A stretch of DNA of 16,018 nt from an uncultured candidate division Zixibacteria bacterium (GTDB taxonomy: Bacteria; Zixibacteria; MSB-5A5; GN15; FEB-12). The stretch lies in contig CAJVYT010000047.1 in the NCBI GenBank assembly GCA_913009765.1, forward strand, positions 1 to 16,018, written 5' to 3'. The notes beneath the pieces are model-generated. The model was given only the letters and a program-made list of their open reading frames with translations. It did not search any database and was not told the origin of the DNA. The position numbers were made by a program, and so were the translations under genes. Shown here piece by piece: positions 7,890 to 15,962 of the stretch (positions are counted from its first letter, which is position 1; each line of letters starts with the position of its first letter).

Positions 7890-8159
7890 TTAGTTCTGAT
7901 CGAACTAGACAGTTTCTTCTATATTCTGCCAGTCGTCACCATAACTCCTAGACCGATACATTAGAACCATGCAGTCATTATCCACTCGAAATTTAATTGA
8001 ACCTGTTTGCTCACCACCTCGAGACCAAGACAGATTTCCTACGCATCCCGGTCGAAGCCGGTTTTACGTTCGCAAGTATCGAATATCTACCTGGTGAACT
8101 TCCTCCGTTGAGGTTTGCGTGTTCCACCGATACCAATTACCTGAACCTATCCCACCCAT
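7890..8159 (-). pseudogene. Truncated, stop-interrupted remnant of a conserved MGGxGSGNWYR-type hypothetical protein
   Basis: Reading the minus strand from ATG 8159 gives MGGIGSGNWYRW and about 31 residues, then TAA at 8064-8066. The same frame continues NRLRPGCVGNLSWSRGGEQ and on to DDWQNIEETV, then TAG at 7905-7907, then FDQN and TAA at 7890-7892. This matches the front of a widespread bacterial family of unknown function (MGGSGSGNWYR... LRPG... SWSRGGE... GxxWEDVxxTVWFD...), whose C-terminal half, with cysteine-rich zinc motifs, is missing. TAG replaces the usual tryptophan codon TGG. The Shine-Dalgarno AAGGAG (8170-8175) is still present ten bases before the ATG, and a possible promoter (TTGAAA at 8277-8282, TATTAA at 8255-8260) lies upstream. 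The homology stops right before the helicase, so the rest was probably deleted when the defence locus arrived. Family assignment is from memory of the pattern. Confidence 0.7.
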
Positions 8160-8352
8160 AAACACACTGCTCCTTGTTTTTAATCGAAATCATTAGGTAA
8201 ATTTGTGTGTACCTATAGTCTGGTATTAACTATATAACAGAAAAAAATCAGAAATTAATAGCATGTAATTAAATCATTTCAAACATGAGTATAGAAAAAT
8301 TCTCGGCGAAATCATATACGATAGAGAAAAGGTATTTTTTCTACACAGCACG

Positions 8353-9291
8353 CTACTGTGTAAGATCTACCCAGGTTATTGCATCTAATTTCTTATGAAC
8401 AACACCATCCGGGGCTTTATCAGATAATTCCACATACGATTCTGTCCCTGCTAGATTTTCAGGAAAGATCGCAATACATTTACCCTTCCCTTTTGCTGAC
8501 GGATATATGATGCCCTCAAAACCAGACTCCACAATAAGACGACCAAATATTTGTGAGTTTGCAGGTAACTGCATTTGTATGGGCCACGCACGCCAATCAT
8601 TTAATAATAAACTTTGTTTAAGCTGTGCGATTTCAGTCAGGTTAAAAGGAGGTTTCATACCAAGCTTCTTAGCAAGCACTTTAAGTTCTGTAGGAATTTC
8701 GAATCTTTTTATGACATTTACAAATTCTCTGATATTTGCCGTTTTACCTACATCGAATAAATTATTTAACTTCCCTGATACATTTACTGAAGAAAAAGAA
8801 GTCGGTTTTCGCAATGCAAGTTCATGCCCTGACAATCCGTCAGCTTCAGTTGATTCCGGTACACCAAATTTCTCCGCATAGGCCGTAATGTAATTTTCTG
8901 CAATATAAAGTGCAGGATATGGTGGGAACTGCAAAGGATTTATGTCTTTACCAATATTAAACCGACCGCCTTTGACAAGGCTCCCTGCCGAAGACAATGG
9001 CTCTAAAGAATAGCGATAATCAACTATTCTCACCCATCGAGTTAATTCAATGGAGGAAGATTTTGCGTTTTGGATTGCCTCACACAAAGCCTGATGATGC
9101 GCATTTCGAAGCCCTTCCAGATGGTAGTACATGCGGATATGGAAGTTATCGAAACCATCCGACATTCTCTGCCAGGTTCGAAGGTCATCTTGTGTAAACT
9201 GGTCTAAAAGAATTAAGGAATTCTTTTGAGCTTCCTTTGGAGGTCGTTTTTTATGGAGCTTCTTATGCGCCACCGGCCGCGTTAGCCTCAC
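8353..9291 (-). CDS. RES-domain toxin (NAD+ phosphorylase family)
   Basis: 312 residues with the RES domain from about 85 to 282. Visible landmarks are WVRIVDYRY (86-94), the GGRFN signature (108-112) in SLVKGGRFNIGKD, YPALYIAEN (125-133), and ESGFEGIIYPSAKGKGKC (255-272). Characterised RES toxins degrade NAD+, by phosphorolysis or hydrolysis, and halt growth until the cognate antitoxin blocks the active site. An N-terminal extension of about 80 residues makes it longer than typical ~150-230-residue RES toxins. The start is a GTG at 9291, overlapping the antitoxin by 29 bp; a second GTG at 9273 is possible. Translation is probably coupled to the upstream antitoxin. A weak TACACAG/CTGTGTA hairpin covers the stop codon. 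Confidence 0.9.
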   Translation of the reverse strand: MRLTRPVAHKKLHKKRPPKEAQKNSLILLDQFTQDDLRTWQRMSDGFDNFHIRMYYHLEGLRNAHHQALCEAIQNAKSSSIELTRWVRIVDYRYSLEPLSSAGSLVKGGRFNIGKDINPLQFPPYPALYIAENYITAYAEKFGVPESTEADGLSGHELALRKPTSFSSVNVSGKLNNLFDVGKTANIREFVNVIKRFEIPTELKVLAKKLGMKPPFNLTEIAQLKQSLLLNDWRAWPIQMQLPANSQIFGRLIVESGFEGIIYPSAKGKGKCIAIFPENLAGTESYVELSDKAPDGVVHKKLDAITWVDLTQ

Positions 9292-9658
9292 GGGCTTCGG
9301 TGATAAATTTTAAGAGTTTTTTATATTTTCCGAATCGGATCATGTCACGTGGGGTTATTCCACCTAAGGAAGGATTTAGTGTCTTAAACCAAAGACCCGT
9401 TTTATATCTATCCCCCTCAAAATACTCGGCAACAAAAGCGCATATAATTGCTATTTGCTCAAGACGATCTCTGAGGTCCTGGGGAATTCGTTCATCAAGA
9501 CGAACTGATTGCTTGCTTACTCCCCCCAGTTTAGATAGCTCATTTTTATCGAAATCCAGAAATTCCGTAACGCGTCGATAATCCAGTCCATGATTAGACC
9601 AGAATTCCAAAGGGTCAGAACTAGGAATGCTAGAAAATATGTTTTGAGGTGAATTCAT
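9263..9658 (-). CDS. Xre/MbcA/ParS-type antitoxin (DUF2384) of the RES pair
   Basis: 131 residues. The N-terminal part (about 26-55) has an Xre-like helix-turn-helix, with GGVSKQSVRLD (45-55). The C-terminal part (about 60-125) is the DUF2384 toxin-binding domain with its hallmark NPSLGGITPRDMI (95-107). Such antitoxins bind the RES toxin at its NAD+ pocket and, as a complex, repress their own promoter. The gene is first in the operon and overlaps the toxin start, the usual order for RES-Xre pairs. ATG at 9658 has no strong Shine-Dalgarno. The promoter and an inverted repeat lie directly upstream. Confidence 0.92.
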   Translation of the reverse strand: MNSPQNIFSSIPSSDPLEFWSNHGLDYRRVTEFLDFDKNELSKLGGVSKQSVRLDERIPQDLRDRLEQIAIICAFVAEYFEGDRYKTGLWFKTLNPSLGGITPRDMIRFGKYKKLLKFITEAREANAAGGA

Positions 9659-9705
9659 AAATTTACCGGACGTATGTAATAACTGAGATATTATGTCGGT
9701 AGCTC

Positions 9706-9755
9706 AGTATAAACCAGAAACAGACCTTGTTACAACCAAATATGGACCAAGGTCT
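9706..9755 (-). promoter_or_regulatory. Predicted antitoxin promoter with operator-like inverted repeat
   Basis: On the minus strand a -35 TTGTAA (9730-9735) and a -10 TATACT (9706-9711) are 18 bp apart. An 8-bp inverted repeat, AGACCTTG (9722-9729) and CAAGGTCT (9748-9755), brackets the -35 box, where a bound Xre-type repressor would exclude polymerase. It lies about 50 bp upstream of the antitoxin ATG, in the gap shared with the divergent phosphoribosyltransferase gene. Confidence 0.5.
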
Positions 9756-9856
9756 CCATTTAGTCTATATGGATACATAAACTTATTACACAACATAGAA
9801 AAAACAGAACAGGGGGGCACATATAGGGGCAACTATTAATTCACTGGTGAGATACA

Positions 9857-10642
9857 TTGGCAATTAAAAATCCTTCATTTTTAGCCAACTCACGTCTGGG
9901 TAAATTGAAAATTGGTTTATTCATCCCCAGTACTATGTATATGGGAGAACTTGCTGAAAATATAGTCGAACTTGAAATCTATCGAAATTCCACCCGGGTA
10001 TTTCGGGACAGGCAACATGCAGGTGAAATATTGGCCGAGATGCTGGTAGCGTACAAGGACAGCGATGCGCTGGTTTTGGGTATCGCTGCCGGCGGTGTAC
10101 CCGTGGCTGCGGCTATCGCCCAACAACTTAACCTTGCCCTGAATATTCTTATCGTGAAAAAAATTACGCCGCCGGACAATAGTGAATTTGGCTACGGCGC
10201 ACTGGCCTGGGATGGCGAGATTCAAATCAATCGGGATGTGGTCGCCCAACTGGGCCTGAGTGAATCCGACGTGGAGCATGGCATCGAAGTAGCCCGTAAC
10301 AAGGTGGAGGCGCGTATAAGAAAATTTCAGATCGAAGATAATCTGCCCGAAGTTAAGGGGCGAAACCTGTTGCTCGTGGATGATGGCCTGGCTACCGGCA
10401 CAACATTTAATACAAGCATCCAGTCTTTACGGAATCAGGGCGCAACCAGGATTATTGGCGCCGTACCCACTGCCCATGCCCATTCAGCAATCAGTACGGC
10501 CAAAACACTGGATGCCTTGTACTGTGCCAATATCCGAACAGGTTATCGCTACGCCGTAGCCGAAGCCTATGAATACTGGCATGACGTGCCAGATAGTGAG
10601 GTTTTGGATATTATTAAGGGCGCCTCTATTAATTCTGGATAG
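9857..10642 (+). CDS. Predicted phosphoribosyltransferase (COG1926-like)
   Basis: 261 residues from a TTG start. The PRPP-binding loop is LLLVDDGLATGTT (171-183), and the pyrophosphate loop region is IAAGGVPVA (76-84), as in predicted type I phosphoribosyltransferases. The conserved core starts near IYRNSTRVFRDR (41-52). The substrate base is unknown. GGTGA lies about 6 bp before the TTG at 9857, but the ATGs at 9935 and 9941 are alternatives that would trim 26-28 residues preceding the core. It is divergent from the RES-Xre pair and reads toward the M48-like gene. No defence role is evident; proteins of this family are common chromosomal genes. Confidence 0.85.
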   Translation: MAIKNPSFLANSRLGKLKIGLFIPSTMYMGELAENIVELEIYRNSTRVFRDRQHAGEILAEMLVAYKDSDALVLGIAAGGVPVAAAIAQQLNLALNILIVKKITPPDNSEFGYGALAWDGEIQINRDVVAQLGLSESDVEHGIEVARNKVEARIRKFQIEDNLPEVKGRNLLLVDDGLATGTTFNTSIQSLRNQGATRIIGAVPTAHAHSAISTAKTLDALYCANIRTGYRYAVAEAYEYWHDVPDSEVLDIIKGASINSG

Positions 10643-10776
10643 ATCAGTTTTACAATAATAGACACCCAGAATATATCGCCTTTCCGGTAAATACTACCTT
10701 TAGTCATGGATAGCTTGAATTTGGTAAATTCTACGTCTACTTTTGAACTATTAACCGAACATCATGGCACATAAAG

Positions 10777-11952
10777 ATGCTAGAAGCGCTTACACATTCG
10801 ATTTCGGAAACGGATTTCTCTATCAACCGCGCCAATATAGTTCGCTGGCTACGCCCCTTTGCAGCGACCACGCCTACGTTTTATCTACTATTTGTAATCC
10901 CGTTTGCCCTGATGGGATATTTTGCTCTGCTGCTGTTTCCCGGGCTATCGGTCTGGCTATACCTCAAGCTGATAAACTCACTTTATTCTGCTGCTGACTA
11001 CCAGCACTGGCCTGATGCAATGATGCTTGGTAGCTTCCTGTTACTCAGCACATTGGCAACAATTGCGCTGGCACGACTGGGTTTCAGAAACCCTGCAGGA
11101 AGTGATGTCAACAATGAGAAAATGCCTGTACTTTTCCATATTATAAAAAAGCTGCGGCAGCACTATGGTAACCCCGGTATTTCCAGGATACTCATAACTA
11201 GAGACGATAGTATAAGAATTACCCACAATCCCGTCAGCTGGTTTCCAGTTAAATTTAAAAATACGCTAGAGATAGGCATGTCTGCTTTATTGTGTACCTC
11301 ACCACTGGAATTTCGCGGTATGCTTGCCAGGGAAATTGCCAAACTTGCCAGCCAGAAGAATCCTGTAACAGGCTGGATGTTAAGCCTGCATCGGCAGTGG
11401 GCAGAGTATCATTATTATCTTGAGCGTAGCGGAGACCTTATACTGAAGCCTCTGACCTTTTTCTTTCGCTACTATTCTCCTTTATATAATACCGTGTCGT
11501 TCTTCGCAGCCCGCCGTGCCGAAATACGGACCGACCGCTATACTCTGGAAGTCATGGAGGATGACGATGCCATCACCTCCATGATTCAAGCAATCATATT
11601 TCAGAATTTTCTACGTGAAAAATATTGGCCGAAGGTGTTAAACCAGCCAAAAGATGGCAAACACAGGGTGTTCCTTCCGTACAAAAAAATGAGTCAAACG
11701 ATACGAAATAGTGTGAAACGTAACGACATTGAAAGGTGGGTTGAACAGGAACTACGGAAATTTGGTGATACCAGTACTACACTGCCACCGCTGAAGACCC
11801 GACTCCATCTGTTGGGGCATATAAAACCTGTCTACCCGCCAGCACTTGAAAAAACCGCAGCAGAGCACTATCTTGATTTTTCTATGCAGCAGTTATTGAT
11901 TAACAGCTTCGATAAAAGCTGGATGAGAAAAGCAGGAATGCAGGCCTTATAA
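10777..11952 (+). CDS. Membrane protein resembling an M48 metallopeptidase with degenerate active site
   Basis: 391 residues. Two hydrophobic segments (about 33-60 and 83-101) suggest an inner-membrane protein. The region LEFRGMLAREIAKL (177-190) aligns with the M48 motif ELxxVLAHELGH, but both metal-binding histidines are replaced (R185, K189), leaving only the glutamate. A downstream RRAEIRTDRYTLEV (246-259) corresponds to the usual RxxEYxAD motif. It is therefore probably a pseudo-enzyme derived from an M48-type peptidase; this family link is inferred from motif position. The ATG at 10777 has only a weak Shine-Dalgarno. Its stop overlaps the convergent ppiD stop by 6 bp, with no terminator seen between them. 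Confidence 0.65.
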   Translation: MLEALTHSISETDFSINRANIVRWLRPFAATTPTFYLLFVIPFALMGYFALLLFPGLSVWLYLKLINSLYSAADYQHWPDAMMLGSFLLLSTLATIALARLGFRNPAGSDVNNEKMPVLFHIIKKLRQHYGNPGISRILITRDDSIRITHNPVSWFPVKFKNTLEIGMSALLCTSPLEFRGMLAREIAKLASQKNPVTGWMLSLHRQWAEYHYYLERSGDLILKPLTFFFRYYSPLYNTVSFFAARRAEIRTDRYTLEVMEDDDAITSMIQAIIFQNFLREKYWPKVLNQPKDGKHRVFLPYKKMSQTIRNSVKRNDIERWVEQELRKFGDTSTTLPPLKTRLHLLGHIKPVYPPALEKTAAEHYLDFSMQQLLINSFDKSWMRKAGMQAL

Positions 11953-13866
11953 TTTATCTGTGTGGATAACAATATCAGCTGACTCGTACAGGCCGCGTTC
12001 GTAGTCTGAAAATAAATCCCCGCCTTGACGCTGCTGTAAAACTAATCGAATTTTCTCACGGATATTCTCTGGGACATCCTGTGGATTTCCAGGCAGGACT
12101 TTTGTGACCGAGAAGATTGCATAGTCACCATTTTCCAGCTGTACACTTTCTGCCGCATTATCCTTACCAGGCGCGCTGACTGAAGATCGGAAAACCTCTC
12201 TCAATAATGCAGCTGACAAACTGGCATTCCCACTTCGGGCAACTTCTTCATGATTCGACAGTTTTAAACCTTCTGTTTCAGCAATCTGAGCAAGTGTAGT
12301 TTTCCCTGAATGTAATTCCTTGATTAACTTGTCCACCTCTTTGGCAATCAGTTCCTTACTGCGCTGCTTGAGTAATGTTTGTTTTATTTCATCAGAGACA
12401 TCTGCAAGTTGCATCTGCTTAGGTTCACGATGTTCCAGTAATCTTAAAGCAACAAGTGTATCTGCTGATGTTTCAACGACTTCACTATTCAGGCCTTCGA
12501 ATAACACGTCTTCTGAAAATGCTGAATCTATAAAAGGGCGCTTTTCTGGAATACCCTGCCCACCTGCACGGGAAAACCATCCAGTAGTAACTATTTTCAA
12601 TCCCAGAGCATCTGCTGCAGGCTGTAATGTCGTAGGTTGTTCATAGACAATATTTTGCAATTCCTCCGCCATTTGCCCATAACGCTGTGAGGCCTCGCGA
12701 AGTGCATACTCTTTGCTGATTTGTTCCCTTACTTCATCAAAACTCTTACCAGTCTCTGGCCTGATATCATTCAATTTAATGATATGAATACCGAAAAGGC
12801 TTCTCACCGGCCCGGATATCTCACCTTTCCGCATGCTAAAAACCTTTTCATCAAAAGCCGCGTCCATTACACCTTTTTCAAAATAGCCAAGGTCTCCGCC
12901 ATATTTAGAACTTAGGCTATCGACAGAAAATTTCTTTGCCATTTCAGCAAAATCCTTACCCTCACGCGCCTGCTTCGCAAGATCAGATGCCAATTTCTCT
13001 ATGCGTTTAATCTCCTCATCGCTGGCATCACTCGCGACTGCAAGCAATATATGCTGTGCCTTGCGTTGTTCAGGCTGTGTGAAACGGTCTTTGTTTTCCT
13101 GATAATAGGTACGTAAAGCCTCTTCATCAGGTTGTATCTGCTTTGCTACATCCGCCAGCGACAAAGTAATGTACTCTACTCGTACTTCATCCGGTGTCAT
13201 GTACTGTTTTTTATTTAAATCGTAGAACTGCTTTATATCGGCTTCATTGATGTTAATTTTATCAATGAAACTTTTACCTGCAAGCGATACAGATCTAAAA
13301 TTACGTTTTTCCTGCTGCAGGCGCAACAGATCATCCAGCTCTGCGTCATTATTGATAACCGAACGCGTAAACCCTTCCCTGATCTGGCCTATAATATTTC
13401 CCATTCGTATCTGATTTTCAAATGCAGAGGGACTAAGGCCATTGCTGCGTACTGCCTGAGCATACAACTCAGGTGAAAATGAACCATTCTCCTGAAATGA
13501 AGGATTGGACCTTAAAAAACTTGCAAGTTGTTGATCACTTATTTGATAATTTTGTTTCCGTATGTCAGCTGTTACCAGGCGCTGGGTAATCATTTCATTC
13601 AAAACCCGTTGCTTGAATGCAAGTGTTTCGAAAATTTTATTGTCAATTTTACCGTCAAACCGTTGTCTGAGCGCATTTCGCTGTCTCTGTAGCTGCTGAT
13701 GAAAATCCTGTAACATTAATTCGTTGCCATTTATTTCGGCAACAACAACTTTTTTCTCTGCATCGAAATATTCATTGATGCCCCATAAAGCAAATGGCAC
13801 TGAGATAAGGATTACGATCACCCAGGCAATCCAGCCCTGAGCCTTTTCACGAATGGTAGTAAGCAT
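11947..13866 (-). CDS. ppiD: Peptidyl-prolyl isomerase PpiD, periplasmic folding chaperone
   Basis: 639 residues, the usual PpiD length. A single membrane anchor (about 11-30) follows a short cytoplasmic start MLTTIREKAQGW. The SurA-like N-terminal chaperone domain spans roughly 38-230. A parvulin-type domain lies at about 268-368, from KAQHILLAV to FGIHIIKL. PpiD is anchored in the inner membrane near the Sec translocon and helps outer-membrane and periplasmic proteins fold. It follows hupB and the two tRNA genes, the common gammaproteobacterial order. ATG at 13866 has a weak ribosome site. A hairpin terminator lies between it and the tRNA genes, so it probably has its own promoter. Confidence 0.97.
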   Translation of the reverse strand: MLTTIREKAQGWIAWVIVILISVPFALWGINEYFDAEKKVVVAEINGNELMLQDFHQQLQRQRNALRQRFDGKIDNKIFETLAFKQRVLNEMITQRLVTADIRKQNYQISDQQLASFLRSNPSFQENGSFSPELYAQAVRSNGLSPSAFENQIRMGNIIGQIREGFTRSVINNDAELDDLLRLQQEKRNFRSVSLAGKSFIDKININEADIKQFYDLNKKQYMTPDEVRVEYITLSLADVAKQIQPDEEALRTYYQENKDRFTQPEQRKAQHILLAVASDASDEEIKRIEKLASDLAKQAREGKDFAEMAKKFSVDSLSSKYGGDLGYFEKGVMDAAFDEKVFSMRKGEISGPVRSLFGIHIIKLNDIRPETGKSFDEVREQISKEYALREASQRYGQMAEELQNIVYEQPTTLQPAADALGLKIVTTGWFSRAGGQGIPEKRPFIDSAFSEDVLFEGLNSEVVETSADTLVALRLLEHREPKQMQLADVSDEIKQTLLKQRSKELIAKEVDKLIKELHSGKTTLAQIAETEGLKLSNHEEVARSGNASLSAALLREVFRSSVSAPGKDNAAESVQLENGDYAIFSVTKVLPGNPQDVPENIREKIRLVLQQRQGGDLFSDYERGLYESADIVIHTDKL

Positions 13867-13906
13867 GTCTGTCTAGTTTGTGTCTAAATTTCGCGTTTAG
13901 AATAGT

Positions 13907-13923
13907 AAAAAGGGCAAACCCTT
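13907..13923 (-). terminator. Probable intrinsic terminator after the tRNA genes
   Basis: On the minus strand AAGGG-TTTG-CCCTT forms a 5-bp stem with a 4-base loop, and the T's run on to give CCCTTTTTAC. It is located 24 bp beyond the CCA end of tRNA-Asp, in front of ppiD. The stem is short, so termination may be partial. Confidence 0.45.
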
Positions 13924-13947
13924 CTGGATTCACCCTGTTTTTATTAA

Positions 13948-14024
13948 TGGCGGAGCGGACGGGACTCGAACCCGCGACCACCGGCGTGACAGGCCGGTAT
14001 TCTAACCAACTGAACTACCGCTCC
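13948..14024 (-). tRNA. tRNA-Asp (anticodon GTC)
   Basis: 77 bases including an encoded CCA. The acceptor stem GGAGCGG pairs with CCGCTCC, the T-arm has GGTTCGAGTCC, and the anticodon loop reads CTGTCAC with GTC. The D-arm is AGTTCAGTTGGTTAGAAT. The gene is intact and lies 37 bp after tRNA-Val, probably on the same transcript. Confidence 0.98.
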
Positions 14025-14061
14025 GTATACGTATAGTATCGCTATGCGTTACAAATACAAT

Positions 14062-14137
14062 TGGTGGGTGCTGAGGGGATCGAACCCCCGACCCTCGCCT
14101 TGTAAGGGCGATGCTCTCCCAGCTGAGCTAAGCACCC
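14062..14137 (-). tRNA. tRNA-Val (anticodon TAC)
   Basis: 76 bases including an encoded CCA. The acceptor GGGTGCT pairs with AGCACCC, the D-arm reads TAGCTCAGCTGGGAGAGC, the anticodon loop CTTACAA has TAC, and the T-arm reads GGTTCGATCCC. It begins only 9 bp after the hupB stop codon, so it is likely cut out of a joint hupB-tRNA transcript. Confidence 0.98.
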
Positions 14138-14146
14138 GAGGGCGCG

Positions 14147-14419
14147 CTAGTTTACTGTATCTTTTAGTGCTTTGCCAGCCTTGAATTTAGGCATTTTGGA
14201 GGCTTTAATCTGGATGGTCTCACCAGTACGGGGGTTACGTCCTGTACGTGCAGCACGTGCGCTTACAGAAAACGTACCAAAACCTACCAGCGTTACAGTA
14301 TCCCCTTTTTTCAGGCTGTTTGAAATGCCTTCGAATATTGCATCTACGGCGCGGCCGGCTGCAGCTTTTGAAATATCGGCTGCTTCAGCAACCATGTCTA
14401 TCATTTCTGATTTATTCAC
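14147..14419 (-). CDS. hupB: DNA-binding protein HU-beta
   Basis: 90 residues, the full length of HU. The N-terminus [20 protein letters not shown] and the DNA-embracing arm with [18 protein letters not shown] (47-64), followed by [13 protein letters not shown], are classic HU. HU binds DNA non-specifically as a dimer and shapes the nucleoid. The start is GTG at 14419 with AGAGGA about eight bases upstream, a good ribosome site. It lies directly after lon, as in many gammaproteobacteria. Confidence 0.98.
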   Translation of the reverse strand: MNKSEMIDMVAEAADISKAAAGRAVDAIFEGISNSLKKGDTVTLVGFGTFSVSARAARTGRNPRTGETIQIKASKMPKFKAGKALKDTVN

Positions 14420-14484
14420 TATAATTTCCTCTGATTCAATTCAAGGTTTGGTGGTTTTATATTTTTATCCCGGGCGGTAGTTTT

Positions 14485-14512
14485 TATGTACCCTTATGGT
14501 TATGTACCCTTA
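14485..14512. repeat. Tandem 12-bp direct repeat upstream of hupB
   Basis: TATGTACCCTTA occurs at 14485-14496 and again at 14501-14512, a 16-bp period. It lies in the hupB leader between the predicted promoter and the start codon. Function unknown; it could be a protein-binding site or a chance duplication. Confidence 0.5.
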
Positions 14513-14540
14513 ACCGTTCCCATCTTTACTACGGCACAGG

Positions 14541-14570
14541 ATTTTAACCATGGCAGGCACTAGTATTCAA
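14541..14570 (-). promoter_or_regulatory. Predicted hupB promoter
   Basis: On the minus strand TTGAAT (14565-14570) and TAAAAT (14541-14546) are spaced 18 bp, giving a leader of about 115 bases before the GTG of hupB. It is preceded by C, giving CTTGAAT, which also resembles a heat-shock sigma -35, but no good heat-shock -10 follows. The 262-bp gap otherwise shows a weak CTCT/AGAG hairpin after lon and no gene. Confidence 0.4.
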
Positions 14571-14681
14571 GGGGAATCCCTCTGAAAGGGGCAGTTTTTA
14601 TGCGCTAGATAGAAATAATTGCCAGATTATGACGAAATGTGCCGAAAACCCTCTTAAATAGAGAATTATCTGTATTAAACA

Positions 14682-15962
14682 TTAATGTGTGGTCACACCT
14701 TCATTATCTACTTTCTTGCTGTCCTGCGAAGCCGTTTTTTTGCTTTTTTCTGTCTCCTTAGAGACATTTTTTTTCAACGGGACGGGTACTTTCTCCAGCG
14801 CTACCTCCAACACCTGATCAATCCATTTGACGGGACGAATATCAAGTCCTTTCTTGATCACATCAGGCATATCTACCAGATCTTTTGTATTCTCATCCGG
14901 AATCAGCACAATTTTTATACCCCCCCTGTGAGCGGCCAGTAATTTTTCTTTCAATCCGCCAATCGGTAGCACCTCACCTCTTAAGGTAATTTCACCGGTC
15001 ATCGCCACATCGGCTCTTACTGGTATACCTGTAAGTCCGGAGACAATCGCAGTACACATACCAACACCGGCAGAAGGGCCATCTTTAGGCGTTGCACCCT
15101 CCGGTACATGCACATGTATATCATTTTTCTGATAGAAATCTTCTGCGATACCCAATGACTTAGCTCTGCTACGAACTACACTCATGGCCGCCTGGATAGA
15201 CTCCTGCATTACTTCACCCAGTTTACCTGTAAATTGCTGCTTGCCGCTGCCTTTAAGTACTACGGCCTCGATCGTCAGCAATTCGCCGCCTACTTCAGTC
15301 CACGCCAGACCAGTCACCTGCCCTACCTGATTATGCTCTTCCGCCTCACCATAACGGAAACGGCGCACACCAAGATATTTCTCTAGCTGCCTTGGTCCTA
15401 CTATGGCCTTTTTATGACGCTTATCCATCAACAGGTTTTTCGCCACTTTGCGTGAAACCTTGGCGATTTCGCGTTCCAGCCCACGCACGCCGGCTTCCCG
15501 CGTATAGTAACGTACCATGTCTCGCAATGCCGTGCGGGAAAGTGAAAGTTCTTCGTCTTTGAGACCGTTGTTTTCTTTCTGTTTTTTAACCAGATATCTA
15601 TCGGCTATATGAACCTTTTCTTCTTCCGTATAACCTGACAGTCGAATTACTTCCATCCGGTCAAGTAAAGGACTCGGTATGTTGAGCGAGTTAGCTGTAG
15701 CAATAAACATGGTTTCCGACAGGTCATATTCCACTTCCAGGTAATGATCGGTAAAGGTGCTGTTCTGCTCCGGATCCAGTACTTCCAGTAAGGCCGAGGA
15801 AGGGTCACCACGAAAATCCATCGACATCTTGTCTACTTCATCGAGCATTAGCAGCGGATTCTTTGTCTTTACTTTACTCAGGTTCTGTACAATCTTGCCC
15901 GGCATAGACCCGATATAGGTTCGTCTGTGTCCGCGTATCTCAGCTTCGTCACGCACGCCACC
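14682..15962 (-). CDS. lon: ATP-dependent protease Lon, C-terminal part (cut by contig end)
   Basis: The last 426 residues of Lon. The fragment opens at [20 protein letters not shown], corresponding to about residue 390 of E. coli Lon, so the N-terminal domain and Walker A are off the contig. Visible are Walker [12 protein letters not shown] (36-46 of the fragment), the sensor region and the LonB-type proteolytic domain. The catalytic serine is in DGPSAG (S297) and the lysine in [11 protein letters not shown] (K340), with the 43-residue spacing seen in E. coli. The C-terminus carries a lysine/serine-rich tail beyond the usual end. Lon degrades misfolded proteins and many antitoxins. Any start codon read in this frame at the right edge is adapter sequence (MLFRS), not part of the protein. 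Confidence 0.97.
   Translation of the reverse strand, partial: GGVRDEAEIRGHRRTYIGSMPGKIVQNLSKVKTKNPLLMLDEVDKMSMDFRGDPSSALLEVLDPEQNSTFTDHYLEVEYDLSETMFIATANSLNIPSPLLDRMEVIRLSGYTEEEKVHIADRYLVKKQKENNGLKDEELSLSRTALRDMVRYYTREAGVRGLEREIAKVSRKVAKNLLMDKRHKKAIVGPRQLEKYLGVRRFRYGEAEEHNQVGQVTGLAWTEVGGELLTIEAVVLKGSGKQQFTGKLGEVMQESIQAAMSVVRSRAKSLGIAEDFYQKNDIHVHVPEGATPKDGPSAGVGMCTAIVSGLTGIPVRADVAMTGEITLRGEVLPIGGLKEKLLAAHRGGIKIVLIPDENTKDLVDMPDVIKKGLDIRPVKWIDQVLEVALEKVPVPLKKNVSKETEKSKKTASQDSKKVDNEGVTTH

Noticed and set aside
8342..8362. TACACAG / CTGTGTA hairpin at the end of the RES toxin gene as an intrinsic terminator.
   Set aside because: No T run follows it on the minus strand.
9697..9708. CGGTAGCTCAGT, like a tRNA D-arm, as a possible tRNA remnant or attachment site.
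   Set aside because: No acceptor, anticodon or T-arm follows; it coincides with the predicted antitoxin -10.
118..15962. CRISPR array, insertion sequence, transposase or integrase.
   Set aside because: No regularly spaced repeats and no recognisable transposase or integrase frame were seen.
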